Positions 52,526-60,324 of a DNA stretch of 64,000 bases are shown piece by piece. The notes beneath the pieces were generated by a model. That model had not been told where the DNA came from and did not search any database. It saw nothing but the letters and a program-made list of their open reading frames with translations. Source of the stretch: Cupriavidus pauculus (GTDB lineage Bacteria; Pseudomonadota; Gammaproteobacteria; Burkholderiales; Burkholderiaceae); NCBI RefSeq assembly GCF_008693385.1, contig NZ_CP044065.1, positions 682,001 to 746,000 on the forward strand. Direction: 5' to 3'. The position numbers and the translations under genes were made by a program. Numbering within the stretch: the first letter of the stretch is position 1; each line of letters starts with the position of its first letter.

Positions 52526-53233
52526 ATGCCAAGCAGTATTCTCGTTGTCGAGGACGAACCGGCGATCGCGGAACTGATCGCCGTCAACCTGCAGCACGCG
52601 GGACATTATCCGATCCGGGCATACAACGCCGAGCAGGCCCTGTCGCTGATGAGCGACGTTTTGCCGGACCTCGTGCTCCTGGACTGGATGCTCCCGGGCA
52701 AATCGGGTGCGACCTTCGCCAAGGAGCTGCGGTCCAACGACCGCACCAAGCAGATTCCGATCATCATGCTCACCGCGCGCAGCGAGGAGCAGGACAAGGT
52801 CATGGGTCTCGAGGCGGGGGCCGACGACTACGTGACCAAGCCCTTCTCGCCGAAGGAGCTGCTCGCGCGCATCAAGGCCGTGCTGCGCCGCCGCGCGCCG
52901 CAGCTGACCGATGACGTGGTGGCGATCAACGGCCTGCGCCTGGACCCGGCCACGCATCGCGTGACGGGCCAGGACGACGCGGGTCCGCTGAAGCTCGACC
53001 TCGGTCCCACCGAGTTCCGGCTGCTGCACTTCCTGATGACGCATCCGGAGCGCGTGCATAGCCGCTCGCAGCTGCTGGACCAGGTGTGGGGCGATCACGT
53101 GTTCGTCGAGGAACGCACGGTGGACGTCCATATCAAGCGCCTGCGCGCGGCGCTCACGCCGGGCGGCTACAGCAACATGATCGAGACCGTGCGCGGCAGC
53201 GGGTACCGTCTGGCCCGCTCGCCAAGCCACTGA
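52526..53233 (+). CDS. phoB: Phosphate regulon response regulator PhoB
   Basis: OmpR-class response regulator that binds Pho boxes when phosphorylated. The 235 residues have a receiver domain (acidic pocket VVEDEP, phosphoacceptor Asp in LVLLDWMLPG, Lys in VTKPFSPKELLAR) and a C-terminal winged helix (about 130-233) ending RTVDVHIKRLRAAL and GSGYRLARS. Start ATG 52526 is 37 bp after phoU. Confidence 0.97.
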   Translation: MPSSILVVEDEPAIAELIAVNLQHAGHYPIRAYNAEQALSLMSDVLPDLVLLDWMLPGKSGATFAKELRSNDRTKQIPIIMLTARSEEQDKVMGLEAGADDYVTKPFSPKELLARIKAVLRRRAPQLTDDVVAINGLRLDPATHRVTGQDDAGPLKLDLGPTEFRLLHFLMTHPERVHSRSQLLDQVWGDHVFVEERTVDVHIKRLRAALTPGGYSNMIETVRGSGYRLARSPSH

Positions 53234-53244
53234 GATGCATCCGG

Positions 53245-53274
53245 TGCCATCGCATCCGCCCGGCGGCGATGGCA
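53245..53274 (+). other. Hairpin between phoB and phoR
   Basis: A 9 bp perfect stem, TGCCATCGC/GCGATGGCA with a 12-nt loop, lies in the 155 bp phoB-phoR gap. There is no T-run, so it is probably a processing or attenuating structure rather than a full terminator. No other signal was recognised in this gap. Confidence 0.4.
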
Positions 53275-53388
53275 TCTGCGGGGAATCCGCCATGTGCCAC
53301 CGGTTTGATTCCGTGGCACACTCCGTCGCAAACGCGGTCCAATCTCGCATGAGCGCCGTCTGAAGCCGTTCGATTCCCTTACCTCCGC

Positions 53389-54714
53389 ATGAATATCATC
53401 TGGGCCCGATCCGCGGCCGCCCTGATCAGCCTTGCCGTCATCGCCGCCGGAATCTACCTGTTTGCCGGCGCATTGGCCGCACTGCTCGCGCTGTGCGCGA
53501 TGCTGTTCCTGCTGCTGGGGTACTACCTGTTCCAGATCAACCGGCTGTGGAAGGTGCTCGACGCGCCGGCCTACGGCGAGATTCCGAGCGCGCTCGGTAT
53601 CTGGGGCGAGGTCTATTACCGCCTGCACCGGCTGGTCAAGCGCTGGCGCACGCAGGTGCTGCAGGTGGAGCAGCAGCACACGCGCTTTATCCAGGCCATT
53701 CAGGCATCCCCTTACGGCGTGCTGATGCTCGACGATGCCGACCAGATCGAATGGTGCAACGGCGTGGCCGAGCATCATTTCGGGCTCAATGCGCGGCGCG
53801 ATGTGCGCCAGCGCATCACGCACCTGATTCGCCGGCCCGAGTTCGTCCATTACCTGACGCGCGAGCGCTACGACGAGCCGCTCGTCATGCGCGACATGGG
53901 TGAGCACAAGCGCAACGTGACGGCCGTGCAGATCCTTCCCTATGGCGAGAACCGAAAGCTCGTGCTGACCCAGGACATCACCAAGGTGGAAAACACCGAA
54001 GCCATGCGGCGCGATTTCGTGGCGAACGTCTCGCACGAACTCAAGACGCCGCTGACCGTGCTGACCGGCTTTCTGGAAACGGTGCGGGACCTGCCGGTCT
54101 CCGAAGAGGATCGCCATCGCTATATCGACATGATGCTCGTGCAGTCGATGCGCATGCAGCGCATCGTCGAGGATCTGCTGGCGCTGGCCAAGCTCGAGAG
54201 CGATGCGCAGGCGCCGACGTTCGACCGCATCAACGTGGCCGCGCTGGCCGCGCACCTCGTGCACGACGCGGAGGCGCTGTCGCAGCAGCGCCATCGCATC
54301 GAGGTGGAGATCGATCCCGCCGTGGTGCTGCGCGGTGCCGAGCAGGAACTGCTGTCGGCGCTCGGCAATCTCGTCTCCAACGCGGTGCGCTACACGCCGG
54401 ACGGCGGCCGTATTGCCATCCGCATGAAGTTCACCGACGGCCATTCGGTGTTCTCGGTCAGCGATACGGGGCTGGGCATCGCGCCCGAGCATATCCCGCG
54501 GCTGACCGAGCGGTTCTATCGCGTCGATCGCAGCCGCTCGCGCGACACGGGCGGCACGGGCCTGGGTCTCGCCATCGTCAAGCACGTGCTGTCGCGCCAC
54601 CACGCCGATCTGCGCGTGACCAGCGAGCTCGGCCGTGGCAGCACGTTCCGCATCATCTTCCCCGCGGACCGCAGCGGCTACGAGCCCGAGGACGCCGCGC
54701 GCCAGGTTGCCTAG
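53389..54714 (+). CDS. phoR: Phosphate regulon sensor histidine kinase PhoR
   Basis: Membrane-bound histidine kinase partner of PhoB, 441 residues. Two N-terminal hydrophobic segments (about 7-27 and 29-48, with almost no periplasmic loop) are followed by a charged PhoR linker and a PAS domain (about 95-195). HisKA carries the phosphorylated His in VANVSHELKTPLTVLTGF, and HATPase_c has N, G1 and G2 boxes (LVSNAVRYTP, DTGLGIAPEH, GTGLGLAIVKH). The stop codon overlaps that of the convergent adhesin gene: CTAG at 54711-54714 serves both. Confidence 0.97.
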   Translation: MNIIWARSAAALISLAVIAAGIYLFAGALAALLALCAMLFLLLGYYLFQINRLWKVLDAPAYGEIPSALGIWGEVYYRLHRLVKRWRTQVLQVEQQHTRFIQAIQASPYGVLMLDDADQIEWCNGVAEHHFGLNARRDVRQRITHLIRRPEFVHYLTRERYDEPLVMRDMGEHKRNVTAVQILPYGENRKLVLTQDITKVENTEAMRRDFVANVSHELKTPLTVLTGFLETVRDLPVSEEDRHRYIDMMLVQSMRMQRIVEDLLALAKLESDAQAPTFDRINVAALAAHLVHDAEALSQQRHRIEVEIDPAVVLRGAEQELLSALGNLVSNAVRYTPDGGRIAIRMKFTDGHSVFSVSDTGLGIAPEHIPRLTERFYRVDRSRSRDTGGTGLGLAIVKHVLSRHHADLRVTSELGRGSTFRIIFPADRSGYEPEDAARQVA

Positions 54715-55772
54715 CGGTAGTCGAGCGTCACGGTCACCTCCGCGCGCACGGCCCCGGCCGTGACCACGCTCCCGGTCTGGTAGAGGCGCGCAGCGAGCGG
54801 AATCGCATAGTCGGCGTCGCGGCGCGTGTCGTAACCGGGCACGTCGATCGGCGTGCCGAGCCGCATGGGGTCGCCCGCGGCATCCAGCAGCTGCACACCG
54901 ACGCCGGTGGCGCCGGACGCGGCATTGAGCGCGACCACGGCCTTGTCGGCGGCCACGATGGCGGAGCGCGCATCGATCCGGTATGTGATGCCGTTCAGGC
55001 CGGCCGGGCAATCGTTGAGCGCGAACTGAAACAGCCTGGGTGGCGTCGTGGATCCGGGGCCCGTGAAGCGGTGCGTCATATGCGTGCCGAGGTCGACGAC
55101 CACATCGGGCGTGCGACACGTGGATGGCTGCACCGCGGTGGCCGATATCCGGAAGGTGACCGGTGGCGGCGTCGTCTGCGCGACGTCGCCGATCACGGCG
55201 GCGCCTTCCGCGACGAGCTCGGACGGCAGCGTGCCCGCCGTGACGGGGCCGGTCTTGACCAGCATCACGCCGAACCGCACCCCGGTCGTTTCCATGCCGC
55301 CTGGCTGTGTCGCTGTGCCCTGTGTGCGCGTGCGGTCGACCTGCCATGACGCGGCATTGCCCGGCGTGCCGGCGCGGTGCCAGCCCGCATAGACCCGGTC
55401 GCCGATCTTCACGTCGCGGCGGATGGCCATGCCCACGCCCGCAAGCCCCGTCCGATAGACGGCATATGTGACACCGTCCGACTGGATATCGAGGCCAGCT
55501 TCGCGCACGCCGGGCAGGCGCGAGCCGATGCCGGCGTCGGCGCCTGCCGCGCAGGTGTAGTGGTCGTTCACGGCGGGCGAATCGATCCAGCCCGTCAGCG
55601 CGGTGCCGACCGACGCCGTAGGCAGGACGCGGATCGTGGCGGGCAGCATCAGCACGTAGGTCTGCCCGCCGCCTGTGCATGCGGCGGACCACGCGACGCA
55701 CGGCAGGGACAGCAGCCCGGCCAGCATGGCCACGCCGCGCGCGCGCATGTCCGGTGGGCCCGGCGATCTCAT
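54711..55772 (-). CDS. Fimbrial tip adhesin-like protein, two-domain
   Basis: A 353-residue secreted protein, last gene of a chaperone-usher operon. A signal peptide is visible (GVAMLAGLLSLPCVAWSA, mature start ACTGGGQTYVL). An N-terminal receptor-binding-like domain (about 30-190) is followed by a C-terminal pilin domain (about 200-353) ending in AEVTVTLDYR, with the penultimate-region aromatic typical of donor-strand pilins. Size and layout resemble FimH-type adhesins, but the ligand is unknown. The start at 55772 is the ATG of the ATGA overlap that ends the mini-ORF chain; ATG 55748 (MRARGVAM) would give a more normal signal peptide. Confidence 0.78.
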   Translation of the reverse strand: MRSPGPPDMRARGVAMLAGLLSLPCVAWSAACTGGGQTYVLMLPATIRVLPTASVGTALTGWIDSPAVNDHYTCAAGADAGIGSRLPGVREAGLDIQSDGVTYAVYRTGLAGVGMAIRRDVKIGDRVYAGWHRAGTPGNAASWQVDRTRTQGTATQPGGMETTGVRFGVMLVKTGPVTAGTLPSELVAEGAAVIGDVAQTTPPPVTFRISATAVQPSTCRTPDVVVDLGTHMTHRFTGPGSTTPPRLFQFALNDCPAGLNGITYRIDARSAIVAADKAVVALNAASGATGVGVQLLDAAGDPMRLGTPIDVPGYDTRRDADYAIPLAARLYQTGSVVTAGAVRAEVTVTLDYR

Positions 55773-56276
55773 AGCGGCGCGGCACATCGGCCTTCTCCGA
55801 CGGCGAGGTCGCTGGTGGCGCGCGTCAGCGCGGCATCGCGCGTGCATTGCCGATGCGGATCGCCGTCCGGCGGGGGCACCATGGCCACGCCGCGCGCGCG
55901 CATGTCCGGTGGGCCCGGCGATCTCATAGCGGCGCGGCACATCGGCCTTCTCCGACGGCGAGGTCGCTGGTGGCGCGCGTCAGCGCGGCATCGCGCGTGC
56001 ATTGCCTATGCGGATCGCCGTCCGGCGGGGACATCATGGCCACGACGCGCGCGCGCATGTCCGGTGGCCCCGGCGATCTCATAGCGGCGCGGCACATCGG
56101 CCTTCTCCCACGGCGAGGTCGCTGGTGCCCCCCGTCAGCGCGACATCGAGCGCGCATTGCTGATGCGGATCGGCGCCCCACGTCACGGTGAGCGTTCTGG
56201 CGTCCGCCGGCAATCCGCGCAGGAGCGAGCGCGCTGCGCGACAGTACCGATCGCGCGGTGGCCCTGGCGATCTCAT
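55769..56276 (-). repeat. Tandem array of usher-tail/adhesin-head duplications
   Basis: Four copies of the usher-stop/adhesin-start junction (CTATGAGATCGCC on the minus strand) occur at 55769-55772, 55924-55927, 56079-56082 and 56273-56276, spaced 155, 155 and 194 bp. The two 155 bp units are nearly identical, with a few substitutions; the 194 bp unit is more diverged. Each unit is an open hybrid reading frame, adhesin-like N-terminus (MRSPGPPDMRAR) joined to the usher C-terminus (TSDLAVGEGRCAAPL): 56079-56276 (65 codons), 55924-56082 (52) and 55769-55927 (52). Each overlaps its neighbours by ATGA, so the whole chain could be translated by re-initiation. Function unknown. Confidence 0.85.
56079..56276 (-). 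pseudogene. Duplicated usher C-terminus fused to adhesin start codons
   Basis: A 65-codon frame that starts with the first seven adhesin codons (MRSPGPP) and then copies about 50 codons of the usher C-terminus (from about LRGLPADARTLTVTWGADP to its natural stop). It is a by-product of tandem duplication, but stays in frame and is coupled to the usher stop by ATGA. The two 52-codon units that follow are shorter versions of it. Whether any is made as peptide is unknown. Confidence 0.5.
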
Positions 56277-58827
56277 AGCGGCGCGGCACATCGGCCTTCT
56301 CCCACGGCGAGGTCGCTGGTGCCCCCCGTCAGCGCGACATCGAGCGCGCATTGCTGATGCGGATCGGCGCCCCACGTCACGGTGAGCGTTCTGGCGTCCT
56401 CCGGCAATCCGCGTACGAGCGCGCGTCCGCCCTGCGCGACAGTACCGATCCGGCGGCCGTCGGCGGCGAAGACCTCGGCGCCGAAGGGCAGCGGCTGGCC
56501 GTCCGCCATGCGCGCGCGGATCAGCGCCGCGCGGCCCATGCGATGGGTCTCGAAGCGCGCGCGGACCACGGCGCCTTGGGTCGGCGCCACATGACGGGTG
56601 TCCTCCCCGAGTTCCACGCTCAACGGCAGTCCGCGCGGATCGATCTCGATAGCATTACGCGCGAACGGCTGCAGGTTCGAGACCACCGCGCGTCCCCATG
56701 GACCGATGCGCGTGCCGCTTGCCGAGGCAATGCGCGCGCCGGGAATATCGTCCGCTTCCACCACGGCCAGCGTGTCGCCCTGCGCGGGCGACGCGGCCAC
56801 GCCACCGGCGTAGCCGACGATCACCCCCGAGACGCCGCCGCCTGCCTGGCGATAGCCCGATGCCGCGCCCGCGTTGCCATTGACCGTCGCCATGGTACCG
56901 AAATAGGTGGCGTTGGCGCTGGCGCCATACGCTTCGCCGGGGTCGTTGCCGTCGGCCGTGCGGCTCGCGCGGGTCGCGTTCGCGGTCAGCCCATAGGTCA
57001 GCGTCGGCGCGTCGCCGATGCTGCCGGTCAGGCTCTGCTGCGCGATCGTGCGGCCGCGCGGATCGTAGGTCAGTGCGGCCGCCGCGCTCGCCGTCGTCGC
57101 GCCCTGGCCGAGCGGCATGCCGAGCGTCAGCATGATGCGGTGGTTCCATCGGCCGGTGTCCACGCTGAAATCGCGCGATGCCGCGAGGCTGTAGCGCAGT
57201 CGGCCGAACGCATGGGTGTAGCCGAGCTGGAACTGCGTGCCGAGGCCACCGCGATGCCGCTGGGCCTGTACCGCCGCGGAGACATACAACGCGCCGAAGC
57301 GGTCGCCCAGCGGCTGATTGACGAGCGCCTGCAGGCGCCGGACCGGCCTCGGCGACGGGGCTTCGCGACCCGCGGGGACATGCCGAAGCATGACGGCATC
57401 CGCGAGCGAGAGATAGTTACCGCCCATCTGGTGATCGCCGGACACCGACACGCTCGTGCCGATGCCGGGGAACAGGCGCTGATAGGCCAGCCGCAGGCGC
57501 TGGCCGCGTACGGACCCCGCGAACGTCTGCACGAGATCGGCGGAGAGCGCGCCATACGCGGTGTTGAGCGCGATGCCGCCCGCGAGGGCCGCATAGTCTC
57601 GCGAGGCTGCCACGCCGCCCTCGAGCGTCACGACGTTGTTCAGCCCATGCCGCAGCACGCCCTGCGCGAGCCAGGGCGTGTCGGCGACCGATGGATGGCG
57701 ATACTGGCCGGCGGTGACCGAGAAGCGCGTGACGCCCGGCGCAGCGCCTTGACCGTGGCGGAAAACGGCACGCGCCAGGTGCGCACGCTGCCGTCCGCCT
57801 CGGTGGCGATGACCTCGAGGTCGCCACCGTAGCCCGTGGGGTACAGGTCGTCGATCTCGAATGCGCCCGGCGCGACGGTGGTCTCGAGAAGCAGGTTGCC
57901 ACCCTGGCGGATCTGCACGCGCGCATTGGTATTGACAATGCCGCGCACGATGGGAGCAAAGCCGCGGCGCGAGTCGGGCAGCATGCGGTCGTCGCTCGTC
58001 AGCTGCACACCGCGGAAGCCCGCGCTATCGAACAGCGTGCCTTCGGTAAAGCCGTCGCCGAGTATCAGCAGGCTGTCGAGCGGCGCGATGGCGCGTTGTA
58101 CGTAGGTCAGCGTGGGCGTGTAGCGCGCGCTCGCACCCGCGTGCGTGCTCGTGCTCAGGTTGCCGACATGGCGCAGGCGCCAGGGGCCCAGGTTGATGCC
58201 GCCGCGAAGGCCGAGGTAAGCCTGCATGGCGGAGCCGGCGGCGGAGGCCTGTGTCGTCCGCGTGGCGAAGACACTGCCGTCATAGCGCAGGATGGCCGCG
58301 GGCACTCCATCATCCCAGTACGCCGGATCGGTGTAGCCCCGCGCGTGCCGCGCGAGCGCGATCTGCGGAACGCCGACATCGAGGCGGAAGTCGCTCATGT
58401 CGTAATGCGCGGTGGCGCCCTCGACCAGCGCGCCCACGGGATCGCAGCGGTCGTCTGCGCTGACGAGGGCGGCGCTCGCAGCCGCGGAAAGGCGGGCCAG
58501 ATCGACACCGATCCGCTGCAGCAACGCGCGATCGAAACACGGCAGCGGGAGGGCACCGTGGTCCGCGACGGTCGCGAGCCGGATGGCCGCGCGGCCCACG
58601 CGCTGGCCATTCACGTAGAGCGTGAGCGTGTGGACACCGGGCTGGACGGGATTGCCGTACGCAAATCGCGAGCCGTCGATGGGCGGTCCGTCACCATGCA
58701 GGAATCCCATGTTGAACTCGACCGCGGCAAGCGTCGTGGTGGCGTCGCCTGCCGCGAGTGACGGCGCGGATGCGGCGATCGCGACGAGCGCGGCGGGTGC
58801 GAGGGTCAGTGCCGCGGCGCGGCTCAC
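56273..58827 (-). pseudogene. Fimbrial outer-membrane usher, frameshifted
   Basis: PapC/FimD-family usher, about 850 residues if restored. The N-terminal part has a signal peptide (LTLAPAALVAIAASAPSLAAG) and the usher N-domain (VEFNMGFLHGDGPPIDGSRFAYGN). The barrel and plug continue to VPFSATVKALR near 57745. There one C is missing from a C/G run (about 57734-57741). Frame one then stops at 57640, while the usher sequence resumes in the next frame as GVTRFSVTAGQYRHPSVADT and runs to the normal C-terminus GRCAAPL at 56273. The GTG start at 58827 is my choice. Sequencing error or a recent mutation are both possible; the rest is undamaged. Confidence 0.82.
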
Positions 58828-58876
58828 GGCAACACTTGCGCAGGCAACACCAATCGTCCCGATGCGCCTACTGTGC

Positions 58877-59650
58877 CTATTGCACCGACGCTTCGCCGTA
58901 CCATGTGCCGCCCTGATCGTTGATGGCACCGAACCTGACGCGCGTTCCCGCAGCGGGATCGACCCCGTTCCGCACGACACCCTCCAGCCGGAATTGCCGG
59001 GATGCACCGGGGCCGAGCATGCCGCCGACGCGGTGGGGCGCCGGGGCGGCGTGCTTCGGTTCGGCAAGCGAAATGTCGATGAGCGTCACGTGGTAGGGCG
59101 TGGGATTCGTGGCCTCGAGCGTCAGCCCGCGGTCGCCGTCCACCGCGCGGCCGGTCACGCGCCATGTCACGCGCGTGGGGGCCTCCGCGGCAGCGTCGGG
59201 AAGCGATGCGGGGCGAAAGAACAGCTTCAGGCGCGTGCGGAACGCCATCTGCAGCAGATTGCCCTGTGCCGCTTCGCCCGTGGGCCTGGGGGGCACTTCG
59301 AGGACGTTGAGATAGAACAGGGACTCGCGATCGTCCGGCAGCGGTTCGCCCGTGTACACGATACGTAGCGTCTGCCCCTTGTCCGGGTCGATACGCGCGA
59401 TGGGTGGCGTCACGACGAACGGCGCATCGGCCGAGGCGGGCGACGCGGTGGCGTCGCCATCGTCGATCCAGACCTGCGCGAGCGAGGGGTGCCTGCCGCT
59501 GTTGGTGAGGCGGACCGTCGCCTCCGCCTCCGCCGCGCGATAAACCACGCGCGTGTTGTCGATGACGATGGAGGCGTGCGTGAGCCCGCTGGCGAGAAAG
59601 CCCGCGACGGCCGTGGCAACCTTCGCTACTCGCGCGAATCGGAACGACAT
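58877..59650 (-). CDS. Periplasmic fimbrial chaperone (PapD/FimC family)
   Basis: Periplasmic chaperone that holds fimbrial subunits by donor-strand complementation and delivers them to the usher. The 257 residues include a signal peptide (cleavage near THASIVIDN) and two immunoglobulin-like domains. The subunit-binding basic residues appear in IDNTRVVYRAAEAEATVRLTN (A1 strand Arg) and DPDKGQTLRIVY (G1 strand). FYLNVLEVPPRP is the family signature. It starts 21 bp after the pilin gene and is followed by the usher. Confidence 0.92.
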   Translation of the reverse strand: MSFRFARVAKVATAVAGFLASGLTHASIVIDNTRVVYRAAEAEATVRLTNSGRHPSLAQVWIDDGDATASPASADAPFVVTPPIARIDPDKGQTLRIVYTGEPLPDDRESLFYLNVLEVPPRPTGEAAQGNLLQMAFRTRLKLFFRPASLPDAAAEAPTRVTWRVTGRAVDGDRGLTLEATNPTPYHVTLIDISLAEPKHAAPAPHRVGGMLGPGASRQFRLEGVVRNGVDPAAGTRVRFGAINDQGGTWYGEASVQ

Positions 59651-59671
59651 GACTGCGATGGATGTCCGCGC

Positions 59672-60214
59672 TTACTGGTAGACGATCGTAAAGTTCACGC
59701 GTGCCGTGGCCTTGCCACCCTGGGCCTTGCCCGTGGCCACGTATTGCGCGGCGTAATGCAGCGTGGCCGAGCCGTCGGTACCGATCGGCACCGCGGTGGG
59801 AATGGGGGCGTTGCCATTCAGGGGAATGGAGTTGCCGCTGGCATCAAGGAGGGCGATCTGTACATTCTTGGCGCCGGCGGTGGACTCCAGTTTCAGATGG
59901 CCGGACTGCGGATCCGCATCGTTGCTGCCTTCGAAATGCACATACGCGCTGCCGGCAGGATCTGTATTGCAGTCCGAAAGACGGATATCGAATCGCGTAC
60001 GCCCGGCCGTCGCGCCGCTGGTGGAAAGCGCATCGGCCGAGACATGCGGGAGTGGCACCGTGAAGTTCGCGGCGCTATCCTTCAGGTCGTTGATCTTGCA
60101 GGTGTTCGTCTTGACCTCGCCGCTGAACGTGATCGTGCCGCTGACGGCATGGGCCCGCGTGGCGAGGAGTGCGCTACCGGCGACGAGCAACAACGGAATG
60201 AGCTTGGCTTTCAT
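59672..60214 (-). CDS. Major fimbrial subunit (type 1 pilin family)
   Basis: A 180-residue pilin and first gene of the minus-strand fimbrial operon. The signal peptide MKAKLIPLLLVAGSALLATR ends after AHA. The mature N-terminal extension VSGTITFSGEVKTNTC is the donor strand. The two cysteines (TNTCKIND and LSDCNTD) form the conserved disulfide. The C-terminus ARVNFTIVYQ has the penultimate Tyr of the beta-zipper recognised by the chaperone. Start ATG 60214. The 110 bp between it and the ppk stop must hold the operon promoter; no clear hexamers were recognised. Confidence 0.92.
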   Translation of the reverse strand: MKAKLIPLLLVAGSALLATRAHAVSGTITFSGEVKTNTCKINDLKDSAANFTVPLPHVSADALSTSGATAGRTRFDIRLSDCNTDPAGSAYVHFEGSNDADPQSGHLKLESTAGAKNVQIALLDASGNSIPLNGNAPIPTAVPIGTDGSATLHYAAQYVATGKAQGGKATARVNFTIVYQ

Positions 60215-60324
60215 GAGATGGCAATCGCTGATGAGGATTGCGCCAGTCTAGGAACGTGAGCGCTCCCGCTGGCCGATCCCAACACATCTTTGCCATCTCC
60301 GCGCCGCCGGCGCGCGCCGCGAAA

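Noticed and set aside
55769..56276. CRISPR-like interpretation of the four regular repeats
   Set aside because: Units are 155-194 bp, unique spacers are absent, no cas genes, and the units are clearly copies of the adjacent usher and adhesin ends.
55377..56385. Plus-strand open frames across the repeat array
   Set aside because: They read the complement of a GC-rich duplicated minus-strand sequence; no start signal, domain or codon-bias support.
58828..59067. Usher start at 59067
   Set aside because: Would overlap the chaperone gene by about 190 bp and bury the signal peptide; GTG 58827 fits better, although without a good ribosome site.
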